9,472 nt of DNA from Desulfuromonadales bacterium (GCA_014860175.1 JACZKF010000515.1:1-9472); one strand, 5' to 3'; shown: positions 1-6,417, counted from the first letter of the stretch. Notes: generated by a model not told the origin, from the sequence alone. Program-made: numbers and translations.

Positions 1-9
1 TTGCACCCC
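1..9 (+). promoter_or_regulatory. Putative upstream activator site of the first sigma-54 promoter (truncated by the window edge)
   Basis: TTGCACCCC at the first base of the window matches the TTGCACCC core found before the other two sigma-54 promoters (1842 and 4642). It begins 81 bases before the TGGCAC of the promoter at 82, the same distance as at the third promoter. The preceding CAGG seen at the other two copies would lie outside the window. The role as an enhancer-binding-protein site is inferred from its recurrence and constant spacing. Confidence 0.55.
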
Positions 10-81
10 TTCCTACCCCCCTTTTTCCACGATTGGTCCGTTTACATCATAATTTCAAATAATTAACTATTGCTAAGATTT

Positions 82-97
82 TGGCACTCCTATTGCT
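82..97 (+). promoter_or_regulatory. Sigma-54 (RpoN) promoter of gene A
   Basis: TGGCAC (82-87), five bases, then TTGCT (93-97) is an exact match to the -24/-12 consensus TGGCAC-N5-TTGCW. Transcription would begin near 107-108, giving a leader of about 260 bases before the ATG at 370. The upstream segment 40-80 is AT-rich, as is common where DNA must bend to bring the activator to the polymerase. Confidence 0.8.
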
Positions 98-107
98 CTC
101 CACTGGC

Positions 108-369
108 ATTGGCTTCGACCATCAGCGCAGCAAGAAACATCGAGAAGAAAAGTTCTTCCCAATGCAGATTCCCAAGAGTCTGCAACCAACTCAACGGAAT
201 GGAGAGACTCGAAGCCGTTCCGGCGTGGTAGAACCACCCCCCTGCAGCGCAGGGGAACTCACTGGAAAAGGGGGTGAATTCAGAAGAAAAGTAAATCGGG
301 AGTTACCGGCCGCCCGGGTGGGGGCGAGCGGCCAAGTCGCCACACCAACCTTTGAAGGAGAGAAGGAAC
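108..369 (+). promoter_or_regulatory. Long structured 5' leader of gene A
   Basis: About 260 untranslated bases hold a series of stem-loops readable by eye: GAAGAA/TTCTTC (144-158), an 8-bp stem GCAGATTC with one G-U pair (164-183), GTGG/CCAC (225-237), CCCCTGC/GCAGGGG (239-255) and GGCCGC/GCGGCC (308-333) with GGGTGGGG in its loop. AAGGGGGTGAA (268-278) looks like a Shine-Dalgarno but has no start codon after it. The last two elements recur in the leaders of the paralogues D and E. I could not match it to a riboswitch class I know. No gene is supported here. Confidence 0.5.
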
Positions 370-1524
370 ATGTCTCAACGTAGTAAAACTGCCACCAAAG
401 TCGCAGCACTGCTTGGGTTGTCCTTGTTTTTCGGCGCATCGGCCGCCATGGCCGGCACCATCACCGGGTGGAACACCAGTAACGTAACGCTGGTGCCGGG
501 CCCGTATATTGAATGGAACACGTATAAAAACCCGGTTTACACCAATTCCCTCAAGACAACCACTAATGGGTATCTTTCCTGGAAAGAGTCCGACGTGAAA
601 TCGCCCGGCATGAAGGTCGTCAACAGGGATGACGTCACCGGGCTGCGCTGTATCATGACGACCGGCTTCAATCCCTTCGATGGTACCGACAAAATGTGTT
701 CGGACCCGCTCCAGTCGAGCAAGCGCTGGAAGATCGGTGGGACCAACGGGCAGCCGATCGACATCTATTTCAATGTCGCGACCGATACCCTGACCACTTA
801 CTACAACTCCCTGCAGAAATTGACCAATGCCGACGTGCGGAAGTGGAAAGGTTTCAAAGCGCAGCTCGGCTTCATGGTCAACGGGGTGTTCACCCCCTCC
901 AAATCCCTTGACGGTCTCGGGTTTTCCACCAACAAAGGGAAGTACTTCACCACCACTACCACCGCCGTTCAATCGGCAGAGGTCTTGTCGGCTCTCTTCG
1001 CCCAGGGACTGGCCGGCCCCACCGATATCAACCATCCGACTACCGGCTATTTCGATCCGGCCAACCGGATGGGCTACTTTCTGACCGCCACCGAAGATAC
1101 CATCGACTCCGGCGCTCTCACCTCCAACTACTTCGCCCTGTTCGGCGACTGGAACAACCTGTCCGGCGTCCCCTACGGCTACTACTACGACAATGACGCC
1201 ATCCCCTACACCGACAACCTCCTTATGGCCAACTGCGACGGCACCTTCGACGCGGTTACCGGCACCTGCAAGGGCACCTGGGTCACCTACCGCAGCCAGG
1301 CGGGGCTCGATCCCAAAACGGGGCTCCCCTATCCTTCGGACGGCGTGAAGAAGGCGGTTCCTGCCGACATCCTCGCCATGTGGGAGTCCAACGTCCTGTA
1401 CGCTCCTGCTTCGCTCGAGGACCTTGCGAACCTGGGGCTGAACTATTACGTCACGATCAATAAAAACAGCGCCAAGTGGCCGACCCCGACCCAGTTCGTG
1501 CTGCGCTTTACCCCGAAGTTCTGA
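370..1524 (+). CDS. Gene A: secreted choice-of-anchor F-like protein without C-terminal repeats
   Basis: Predicted secreted protein of 384 residues; function unknown. The start is the ATG at 370, with AAGGAG (355-360) nine bases before it. An in-frame TTG at 352 overlaps that ribosome site and is unlikely to be the start. A signal peptide occupies residues 1-28 with an A-M-A cleavage site before GTITGWN. The mature protein has four cysteines, C94 (RCIMTTG), C110 (KMCSDP), C289 (ANCDG) and C300 (TCKGTW), also present in paralogues D and E and probably forming two disulfides. The pattern C...C-SDP-Q-S-S-K-R-W-K, then a Q-K-L-T/F-K-A-Q-L-G-F region, resembles the choice-of-anchor F family as I recall it. 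The protein ends at FVLRFTPKF, exactly where D and E continue into metal-binding repeats, and no sorting motif is visible. Its own sigma-54 promoter and a downstream terminator suggest a single-gene unit. Export is confident; the family name is moderate. Confidence 0.85.
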   Translation: MSQRSKTATKVAALLGLSLFFGASAAMAGTITGWNTSNVTLVPGPYIEWNTYKNPVYTNSLKTTTNGYLSWKESDVKSPGMKVVNRDDVTGLRCIMTTGFNPFDGTDKMCSDPLQSSKRWKIGGTNGQPIDIYFNVATDTLTTYYNSLQKLTNADVRKWKGFKAQLGFMVNGVFTPSKSLDGLGFSTNKGKYFTTTTTAVQSAEVLSALFAQGLAGPTDINHPTTGYFDPANRMGYFLTATEDTIDSGALTSNYFALFGDWNNLSGVPYGYYYDNDAIPYTDNLLMANCDGTFDAVTGTCKGTWVTYRSQAGLDPKTGLPYPSDGVKKAVPADILAMWESNVLYAPASLEDLANLGLNYYVTINKNSAKWPTPTQFVLRFTPKF

Positions 1525-1560
1525 TACGAGTTACCTGCCTCCGATGGTGTTCTGACCGCA

Positions 1561-1591
1561 GGGGGAGCCTCCGGGCTCCCCCCGTGCTTTT
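1561..1591 (+). terminator. Probable factor-independent terminator of gene A
   Basis: A 9-bp stem GGGGGAGCC (1561-1569) / GGCTCCCCC (1574-1582) closes a TCCG loop, 36 bases after the stop codon. The T run that follows is short and offset (TTTT at 1588-1591), so termination may be incomplete. Arms and loop are nearly the same as in the strong terminator after gene E (8094-8127), which suggests common descent of the gene ends. Confidence 0.65.
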
Positions 1592-1738
1592 ACGATGCCA
1601 CCTCATCGCCCAGCACAGAATCCGCGGCCGGCCACCTCCTCGACATCGTCACCGACAGCCTCGGCATACCTAAACTTCGCCTGGGGAGAGCGGCCATTGC
1701 TCCATCCTTCCCGAGAGATAGTTCCCTTGGCCACCGAC

Positions 1739-1757
1739 CCCCGCAACCCTGGTTGTC
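1739..1757 (+). promoter_or_regulatory. Distal conserved upstream element of the gene B promoter
   Basis: CCCCGCAACCCTGGTTGTC matches the sequence at 4540-4558 at 17 of 19 positions, the two differences being adjacent in the centre. It lies 99 bases before the CAGGTTGCACCC element, against 98 at the gene D promoter. It contains an inverted CAACC/GGTTG pair and, read on the minus strand, GGTTGCG, similar to the GGTTGCA of the proximal element. It may be a second activator site. Confidence 0.5.
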
Positions 1758-1837
1758 GGCGTCAACGGCGGTCAAACATCCCGAGGGACCGGCCAGGCAG
1801 GTGCCCCGGGCGGATTCTTGCCAGGGGACAAGAAACC

Positions 1838-1849
1838 CAGGTTGCACCC
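1838..1849 (+). promoter_or_regulatory. Proximal upstream activator site of the gene B promoter
   Basis: CAGGTTGCACCC is identical to 4638-4649, and its TTGCACCC part is identical to 1-8. The TTGCACC begins 78 bases before the TGGCAC of the sigma-54 promoter, against 81 at the other two. Its role as the binding site of a shared enhancer-binding protein is inferred. Confidence 0.6.
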
Positions 1850-1919
1850 TTGGATCAGCAAATTTTTTACCGTGAATACATTTCCCTTATTTTCCAGCTG
1901 GTTACACATTGGCAGAAAA

Positions 1920-1935
1920 TGGCACTGCAGTTGCT
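1920..1935 (+). promoter_or_regulatory. Sigma-54 (RpoN) promoter of the B-C unit
   Basis: TGGCAC (1920-1925), five bases and TTGCT (1931-1935) match the sigma-54 consensus exactly. Transcription would begin near 1945, giving a leader of about 60 bases. In this leader CCGTT (1982-1986) can pair with AACGG (1993-1997), which overlaps the gene B ribosome site CGGAG (1995-1999). That weak 5-bp hairpin might modulate translation. Confidence 0.8.
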
Positions 1936-2006
1936 TAAGAAAAAGATCTTGAGTTTGCGGAGGTCCCTGCCTGAAGGTACCCCGTTTTGGAGAACGGAGA
2001 AACAAA

Positions 2007-3740
2007 ATGAACACACGCCCCTACCGCACCGCAGCCGTGGTGGCCGCCCTGGCTCTCCTGAGCCCCCTGGGCAGCCCCGATGCCGACGCCGGCATCGTCA
2101 GCTACACCTCCCCCAAGCATGTCTTCAGCATCAACGATGTCATGTGCGACAAAAACGTCTTCGGCACCGCCTGCCTCAGCCCGACCGCGAACCGCAATGC
2201 CAAGGACGGCCTCCCCTACTACGGCATCGACAACGCCTACGGCTTCCAGGTGCAGAACTTCGCCTCCCCGGTCTCCCTGCCGATGGACGGCGTCTACGAC
2301 AACGGCCAGATCCGCAACGTCCCGGACGAGTTCGGCAACGGCAAGGGGGTGGCGACCATCACCCAAGTCACCCCCCGCTTCCTCAGCGGCCCTCTGCGCG
2401 GGGAATGGGCCGCCGGCCTCGGCGGCAACTCGGTCAAGGCCTCCAGCGAACACTGGCTGGTCATGGACCACATCCTCAACGCCCCCTGGATGCCGCCGCT
2501 GGTAGAGGTGAAATTCGATGCCGCCGGAAACGCCTTGAATGTCGGCGACTTCGGCACCCGGATGAAGGACGACGGCAAGATCCTCTTCATGTGGGGGAAC
2601 ATGAACAAGAAGCCGACGGAACTGCGGCTCTACACCACGCTCCCCGTCCCCGACGCCTGGAAACAGCCGGGGGCGAATTATAAGGTGACCTCGGCCCGGC
2701 TGCTGGTCACCCACCTGATCTCCAACAGCCCCAACGACCAGCTGCGCCCGGAAGATTTCGAAAATGAGAGCGCAACCGGCATCCTGCCGCGCTACACCGT
2801 CTGCCCTACCGCCCCGGCCGCAGCCCCCCAGGCTTGTGCCGGTCTGCCGGAAGGCACCTGGGTGTCGGCCGTCGATTCGACCGAAGGAGATGGCGACTTC
2901 ATCCCCGCCGGCACGGTGTTGCGCAATATCACTCCGATCATCTTCGACAAGGATGGCGACGGAATCCCGGAGTACGTCGATTACAAAACCAACGCCTGGT
3001 ACACCACCCTCGACCGCGACCCCTTCGGCGGCCCCAACCCCCGCTGGCGTCTTAAATCGAGCAAGTACGGGCAGGATCTCCCCGGCGTCGAGCTGCCTCA
3101 GTACGAACGCGACACCCTCACCACCACCAGTCTCGACCTGCTCAGCATGAAAGACGCCCAAGGGAATTCCATTTTGTCCCAGAGCGTCAACTGGTACCGC
3201 TATCTCGACATCAATCCCGAAAAAGACGACTTCGTTCAGGACAACTTCACCGCCGACGGTTGCCCCCTCACCCCCGACTTCGACCTGATGGTCTACATCA
3301 AGGGGGAGTATTCGGGGAACGAAATCTACGATGCCCAACTGCTCGTCACTTACGATGACCCCAACAATCAAGCTCCGCCGCAGGCGGTGGTTCCCGACGT
3401 CAAGATCGACAGCATCCAGCTGCCGCCGGTAACGGGGGGCAAGTCCGGAGAGATCACGGTAATGCTGCACAACGAAGTTGCCGGTGCGGTCAGCGGTCTG
3501 CTGACTGTCGAGGTGGCAGACCTGGCCGGCGTCCGCCTCGACTCCTACAGCACCAGCTTCGCCACCGACGCTGCTGGCGGACCGAGCCTTCTGTCCTTTG
3601 ACTGGACCGCCCCAAGCTACCAGACAACGGTCACCGCCACCGCAGTCGCCAACGGGGTAAAAGATGAAACCAACTTGGCCAATAACAGCGCCTCCACTAC
3701 CTTGGTGATCAAGCAGCTCAAACTCAGCGGCAAGAAGTAG
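2007..3740 (+). CDS. Gene B: large secreted protein with C-terminal CARDB-like domain
   Basis: Predicted exported protein of 577 residues; I do not recognise the main part. The ATG at 2007 follows CGGAG (1995-1999) by seven bases. The signal peptide is residues 1-28 with an A-D-A cleavage site before GIVSYTS. Residues 29 to about 455 form an unknown extracellular region with scattered cysteines (C47, C56 and later pairs) and an acidic D-K-D-G-D-G loop at 314-319, like the calcium-binding loops of thrombospondin type 3 or dockerin repeats. Residues 456-577 look like a CARDB/Ig-type beta-sandwich: P-D-V-K-I at its start, hydrophobic alternating strands, and the typical end E-T-N-L-A-N-N-S-A-S-T-T-L-V-I. 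No transmembrane tail or sorting signal is visible. It leads a two-gene unit with C and shares sigma-54 control with A and D-E, so a role in the same surface structure is likely. Coding and export are well supported; function is unknown. Confidence 0.88.
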   Translation: MNTRPYRTAAVVAALALLSPLGSPDADAGIVSYTSPKHVFSINDVMCDKNVFGTACLSPTANRNAKDGLPYYGIDNAYGFQVQNFASPVSLPMDGVYDNGQIRNVPDEFGNGKGVATITQVTPRFLSGPLRGEWAAGLGGNSVKASSEHWLVMDHILNAPWMPPLVEVKFDAAGNALNVGDFGTRMKDDGKILFMWGNMNKKPTELRLYTTLPVPDAWKQPGANYKVTSARLLVTHLISNSPNDQLRPEDFENESATGILPRYTVCPTAPAAAPQACAGLPEGTWVSAVDSTEGDGDFIPAGTVLRNITPIIFDKDGDGIPEYVDYKTNAWYTTLDRDPFGGPNPRWRLKSSKYGQDLPGVELPQYERDTLTTTSLDLLSMKDAQGNSILSQSVNWYRYLDINPEKDDFVQDNFTADGCPLTPDFDLMVYIKGEYSGNEIYDAQLLVTYDDPNNQAPPQAVVPDVKIDSIQLPPVTGGKSGEITVMLHNEVAGAVSGLLTVEVADLAGVRLDSYSTSFATDAAGGPSLLSFDWTAPSYQTTVTATAVANGVKDETNLANNSASTTLVIKQLKLSGKK

Positions 3741-3748
3741 CTCCGTCC

Positions 3749-3774
3749 GGCCCCCGCGGGTTGCCGCGGGGGCC
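3749..3774 (+). other. Perfect 11-bp inverted repeat between B and C
   Basis: GGCCCCCGCGG (3749-3759) and CCGCGGGGGCC (3764-3774) are exact reverse complements around a GTTG loop, starting nine bases after the stop of B. No T run follows, so it is not a standard terminator. The ribosome site of C begins only seven bases later. It may stabilise the B message against 3' decay or reduce expression of C relative to B. Confidence 0.7.
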
Positions 3775-3796
3775 GCCTCTGAGAGGAAACCGCCCA

Positions 3797-4438
3797 ATGT
3801 CACGAATGAATGTTCTACTTGCAACCGTTTTTGCCCTGTTCCTGGCTCCGCTGTCGACGTCGGCGAGCGCGGCGACCCCGACCTACGTCGCCGACATGGA
3901 AGTCACCTACCAGGAGTCGATCAGCGTCGCCCAGATCTGGGCCCGACCAGGGCTGCTGCGGATGTCGGCGTCGGGAGGGCGTGCCTTCACCGGCATGATC
4001 ACCGATTACCGGCAAGATAAAGCCTGGGCGCTGGCGCCGGCTGCCGGCAAGTACCAACAGTTTCCGGTCAGTAGTCTGCGCGACCATGTCCCCCATTTTT
4101 TTGATCCGGCCCTGCAGGTGGTCAGCAAAAAGGAGGAGGGCCGGGAGATGGTGGAGGATCGGCCAGCGAACCGCTACCGGGTCGTTCTCGACCAGCCTGG
4201 GCGCCGCGGCTACAGCGGCCTGCTCTGGGAAGCGGTCGATCTTCCCGGCTACCCCCTCCGGTGGGAAGACCAGGGGCAAGCGGTGGTCGCCACCTGGAAA
4301 AATGCGGCCCTGGTCGATGTCTCGGACGATTTTTTCGCCCTGCCGACCGGTTACAGCGAGCAGAAGAACACCCTTGACGGCGACGAGACCCCGGTCGGGC
4401 CGGCTGCCGCAGGAGAGACAACAGGGCCGCCCATCTGA
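3797..4438 (+). CDS. Gene C: small secreted protein with LolA/DUF4412-like features
   Basis: Predicted periplasmic protein of 213 residues. The start is the ATG at 3797, with GAGAGG (3781-3786) ten bases before it. An in-frame TTG at 3761 lies inside the intergenic hairpin and is unlikely; an ATG at 3806 is possible. The signal peptide is residues 1-25 or 1-26, cleaved near A-S-A/A-T-P. The mature part opens with Y-V-A-D-M-E-V-T-Y, then a basic hydrophobic strand, then D-Y-R-Q-D-K-A-W-A-L-A-P at 70-81, and later E-A-V-D-L-P-G-Y-P-L-R-W. This resembles DUF4412 and the wider LolA/outer-membrane lipoprotein-sorting fold, whose members carry lipidated or hydrophobic cargo across the periplasm. 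I see no cysteine and no lipobox. The tail after about 190 is acidic and low in complexity. It follows B by 56 bases and precedes a strong terminator, so it probably assists export or surface display of B. The family call is by pattern only. Confidence 0.8.
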   Translation: MSRMNVLLATVFALFLAPLSTSASAATPTYVADMEVTYQESISVAQIWARPGLLRMSASGGRAFTGMITDYRQDKAWALAPAAGKYQQFPVSSLRDHVPHFFDPALQVVSKKEEGREMVEDRPANRYRVVLDQPGRRGYSGLLWEAVDLPGYPLRWEDQGQAVVATWKNAALVDVSDDFFALPTGYSEQKNTLDGDETPVGPAAAGETTGPPI

Positions 4439-4465
4439 CTCCCGCATAGTGAAGTGCAAGGTTAC

Positions 4466-4501
4466 AATCCCCCGGCGGACGTTCCACGGGGGATTTTTTT
4501 T
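4466..4501 (+). terminator. Factor-independent terminator of the B-C unit
   Basis: AATCCCCCG (4466-4474) pairs perfectly with CGGGGGATT (4487-4495) around a 12-base loop. The 3' arm runs into eight T residues (4494-4501). It lies 27 bases after the stop of C and is a textbook intrinsic terminator. Confidence 0.9.
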
Positions 4502-4539
4502 GCCCTGGCTGACACCCCCCTCTCCCCGTAAAAGCAGAT

Positions 4540-4558
4540 CCCCGCAACTATGGTTGTC
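4540..4558 (+). promoter_or_regulatory. Distal conserved upstream element of the gene D promoter
   Basis: CCCCGCAACTATGGTTGTC matches 1739-1757 at 17 of 19 positions and lies 98 bases before the proximal element. The GGTTGT at 4552-4557 also has an inverted copy ACAACC at 4575-4580. A second binding site for the shared activator is the simplest reading. Confidence 0.5.
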
Positions 4559-4637
4559 ATTGCCATTGTCGGCAACAACCGAGCGAGTGCCGAAGCAGGC
4601 AGCTTTTAGGATCCCGTGCCCCGACGGAAGGGGAACT

Positions 4638-4649
4638 CAGGTTGCACCC
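4638..4649 (+). promoter_or_regulatory. Proximal upstream activator site of the gene D promoter
   Basis: CAGGTTGCACCC is identical to 1838-1849. The TTGCACC begins 81 bases before the TGGCAC of the sigma-54 promoter. Here it is also flanked by a perfect 7-bp inverted repeat, GAAGGGG (4627-4633) and CCCCTTC (4647-4653). Confidence 0.6.
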
Positions 4650-4693
4650 CTTCTTCGCCCCGATTTCCCCCGCCGGAGTCTTTTACATTGAGA

Positions 4694-4706
4694 AATCGAT
4701 ATATTA
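4694..4706 (+). promoter_or_regulatory. Possible IHF site between activator site and promoter
   Basis: AATCGA-TATA-TTA differs at one position from the IHF consensus WATCAA-N4-TTR. It sits between the proximal activator site and the -24 box, where IHF bends DNA at many sigma-54 promoters. A short degenerate motif in AT-rich DNA can occur by chance, and I did not find an equally good match at the other two promoters. Confidence 0.25.
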
Positions 4707-4722
4707 GGCACTTTTAAACAAC

Positions 4723-4738
4723 TGGCACTGCATTTGCT
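4723..4738 (+). promoter_or_regulatory. Sigma-54 (RpoN) promoter of the D-E unit
   Basis: TGGCAC (4723-4728), five bases and TTGCT (4734-4738) match the consensus exactly. The sequence TGGCACTGCA is identical to that at the gene B promoter. Transcription would begin near 4749. No separate promoter of this type is seen before gene E, so D and E probably share this one. Confidence 0.82.
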
Positions 4739-4748
4739 TTAGAGAAAG

Positions 4749-4947
4749 CTCATTGTGGCTGCCAATCCGAGAGCATCAGGGGGTCCCCGGACTCCCTATC
4801 TTCTGGAGTTCCCCCATCGGAATTCCGCTATGGAACCATACCCCAAAGGAGAAGGAGGTGAACCAAAGGGGTGCCCCAAGGGGCTGCGGCGTGGGGTCGC
4901 AGGTCCGAATCTTTCAACTGTTGTCAATTGAATAAGGAGCGCAGGAA
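4749..4947 (+). promoter_or_regulatory. Structured 5' leader of gene D
   Basis: The leader of about 200 bases contains GGACTCC pairing with GGAGTTCC across 4789-4812, a small TATG/CATA hairpin with a GAAC loop (4829-4840), AAGGAGGTGAA (4852-4862) and a 7-bp hairpin CTGCGGC/GTCGCAG with loop GTGGG (4884-4902). The last two are shared with the gene E leader and, less exactly, with gene A. The true ribosome site AAGGAG (4934-4939) comes later, eight bases before the ATG. Confidence 0.5.
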
Positions 4948-6417
4948 ATGAAAACGTCGCAATTGGGTAAGAGTTTGTTGACTTTGGCAGGTATGGCACT
5001 GCTGTCCGCCTCCGCCCAGGCGGGCGTCATCACTGGCTGGGACAAGAGCAACGTCATCACCGACCCTGGCCCTTACACCGAATTCGTCACCTATCCAAGC
5101 ACTCTCTACACCAGCACTACCAAGACTGACACCAACGGTGCGATCACCTGGAAACACACCGACGTTCAGCCCCCGGGGATGAAAATCGTCAACCTCGATG
5201 ACGTCACCGGCGAAAAATGCATCATGACCACCGGCTGGAACCCCTATGATTTTTCCGACAAGATGTGCTCCGACCCGCTGCAGTCGAGCAAGCGCTGGAA
5301 AGTCAAAGGCACCAAGAATGCGCCCATCGATGTCTATTTCCAGGCCGGCACCGGCACCACCAGCATTTATCGCTCGCTGCAAAAATTGACCGACGGCACC
5401 GACGTCCCCTGGAAAGGGTTCCGCGCCGAACTCGGCTTCCTGGTCAACGGCCAGTTCGTCAAGTCGACGGCCGGCGACGGTCTCGGTTTCTCCACCAGCC
5501 GCGGTGCCTACTACACCAAACTGACCGCCTCTTCCACCCAGACTGCCGAGAGCCTCGCGGCCCTCTTCGCCCAAGGGCTGGCCGGCCCGGCCGACAAATA
5601 CCACCCGACCACCGGCTATTTCGATCCGACCACCCGCTTCAGCTACCTGCTCTATGCCCTGGAGGACGAAATCTACACCGGCGCCCTCTCCTCCAACTAC
5701 TTCAACCTGTTCGGCGACTGGAACAACGCCAGCAACGTCCCCTTTGGCTACTTCTATGACGACGACAACAACATCAATACCGACAACACTCTGATGGCCA
5801 ACTGCCAGGGGGAATTCGTCGTCACCGATCCGATCATGGAAACCGGCTACTGCAATGGCACCTGGGTCACCTATCGCAGCCAGGCCGGCCTCGACTCCAG
5901 GGGTCTGGCTTACCCCTCCGACGGCGTCGCCAAGCCGGTACCGGCCGACATACTTGCCGCCTGGCAAGCAAACCCCCTTTACCTGACCGGCCCCATCGAA
6001 GACCTGGCCAATCTCGGCCTCAACTATTACATCACCATCGGCGACAACACCAAGTGGCCGACTCCGGCCCAGTTCGTTCTGCGTTTCTACCCGATTCCGG
6101 CTACCGCCACTGCGCCGGCGCCGGTGGAGATCTGCACCGACGGCATCGATAACGACAAAGACGGCAAGATCGACTGCGCCGACTCCGATTGCGCCGCCAA
6201 CCCGGCCTGCCCGGCGCCCGCTTCGGAGATCTGCACCGACGGCGTTGACAACGACCAGGATGGCAAGACCGATTGCGCCGACGCCGACTGCGCCGGCATC
6301 AGCGGCTGCGGCCCCGAGGGACAGAAAACCACCTGCTCCGACGGCATCGATAACGACGGCGACGGTTTCATCGACTGCGCCGACAGCGGCTGCAAGAAAA
6401 ACCCGTCCTGCCGGTAA
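4948..6417 (+). CDS. Gene D: secreted choice-of-anchor F-like protein with three MopE-type metal-binding repeats
   Basis: Predicted secreted protein of 489 residues. The ATG at 4948 follows AAGGAG (4934-4939). The signal peptide is residues 1-25 with an A-Q-A cleavage site before GVITGWD. Residues 26 to about 385 are homologous to gene A and keep its four cysteines (C91, C107, C286, C302), a GAALSS/FGDWNN-type aromatic region and an acidic stretch D-D-D-N-N-I-N-T-D-N. A Pro/Ala/Thr linker leads to three 28-residue repeats (394-421, 427-454, 461-488), each with four cysteines and the core D-G-x-D-N-D-x-D-G-x-x-D-C. These match the MopE-type putative metal-binding motif and the D-x-D-x-D-G geometry of calcium loops; which ion is bound cannot be told. 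The repeats end the protein, so no membrane anchor is visible. It is about four-fifths identical to gene E by eye and probably co-transcribed with it. Confidence 0.9.
   Translation: MKTSQLGKSLLTLAGMALLSASAQAGVITGWDKSNVITDPGPYTEFVTYPSTLYTSTTKTDTNGAITWKHTDVQPPGMKIVNLDDVTGEKCIMTTGWNPYDFSDKMCSDPLQSSKRWKVKGTKNAPIDVYFQAGTGTTSIYRSLQKLTDGTDVPWKGFRAELGFLVNGQFVKSTAGDGLGFSTSRGAYYTKLTASSTQTAESLAALFAQGLAGPADKYHPTTGYFDPTTRFSYLLYALEDEIYTGALSSNYFNLFGDWNNASNVPFGYFYDDDNNINTDNTLMANCQGEFVVTDPIMETGYCNGTWVTYRSQAGLDSRGLAYPSDGVAKPVPADILAAWQANPLYLTGPIEDLANLGLNYYITIGDNTKWPTPAQFVLRFYPIPATATAPAPVEICTDGIDNDKDGKIDCADSDCAANPACPAPASEICTDGVDNDQDGKTDCADADCAGISGCGPEGQKTTCSDGIDNDGDGFIDCADSGCKKNPSCR
6127..6411 (+). repeat. Three tandem 28-residue Cys/Asp-rich repeats encoded at the end of gene D
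   Basis: Repeats of 84 bases begin at 6127 and 6226, with a third at 6328. Units 1 and 2 both open E-I-C-T-D-G and unit 3 T-T-C-S-D-G. All share D-N-D-x-D-G-x-x-D-C-A-D and cysteines at repeat positions 3, 17, 22 and 28. Spacers are five residues (PAPAS) and six residues (GPEGQK). Confidence 0.9.

Larger units (their letters stand above)
1525..2006. other. Intergenic region between A and B: terminator, two conserved upstream elements, sigma-54 promoter
   Basis: The 482 bases hold, in order, a terminator hairpin (1561-1591), about 145 bases in which I see nothing recognisable, the CCCCGCAAC element (1739-1757), the CAGGTTGCACCC element (1838-1849), an AT-rich stretch (1860-1895), a sigma-54 promoter (1920-1935) and a leader of about 60 bases. 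Open frames running through it have no ribosome site and are frame shadows of gene B. Confidence 0.7.
4439..4947. other. Intergenic region between C and D: terminator, two conserved upstream elements, sigma-54 promoter, structured leader
   Basis: The 509 bases repeat the layout found before gene B: terminator (4466-4501), CCCCGCAAC element (4540-4558), GTGCCCC (4616-4622), CAGGTTGCACCC (4638-4649), AT-rich segment (4681-4720), sigma-54 promoter (4723-4738) and a leader of about 200 bases. A short frame from a GTG at 4753 to 4935 crosses the leader but has no ribosome site, so I do not call a gene. Confidence 0.7.

Noticed and set aside
102..117. A second sigma-54-like sequence (TGGCATTGGCTT) just after the first promoter
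   Set aside because: The GG to GC spacing is wrong for the -24/-12 elements.
108..369. GEMM-type riboswitch (c-di-GMP or cGAMP) in the long leaders, as found before Geobacter surface-protein genes
   Set aside because: I looked for the conserved GGCAAA and GACGCAAAGC blocks in the leaders of A, D and E and found neither. A covariance search would be decisive.
352..369. TTG at 352 as the start of gene A
   Set aside because: It overlaps the AAGGAG ribosome site of the ATG at 370 and adds a charged KERRN segment ahead of a normal signal peptide.
1595..2683. A 362-codon open frame across the A-B intergenic region and into gene B
   Set aside because: It has no ribosome site, runs through the terminator and sigma-54 promoter, and its Arg/Pro/His-rich product is typical of a frame shadow in GC-rich DNA.
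3761..3796. TTG at 3761 as the start of gene C
   Set aside because: It lies in the loop of an 11-bp hairpin and has no ribosome site; the ATG at 3797 has GAGAGG at good distance.
1935..3824. A 629-codon minus-strand frame opposite gene B (and a similar 507-codon one at 4924-6447 opposite gene D)
   Set aside because: Both are antisense shadows of genes with strong third-position GC bias. They show Gly/Val/Asp-rich low-information sequence and no ribosome site, while the + strand products have signal peptides and recognisable domains.
4871..4951. Short leader peptide from the GTG at 4871, ending in TGA overlapping the ATG of gene D
   Set aside because: The overlap with the start is attractive, but the spacing from AAGGAGG is long, and no equivalent frame with a usable start exists before A or E.
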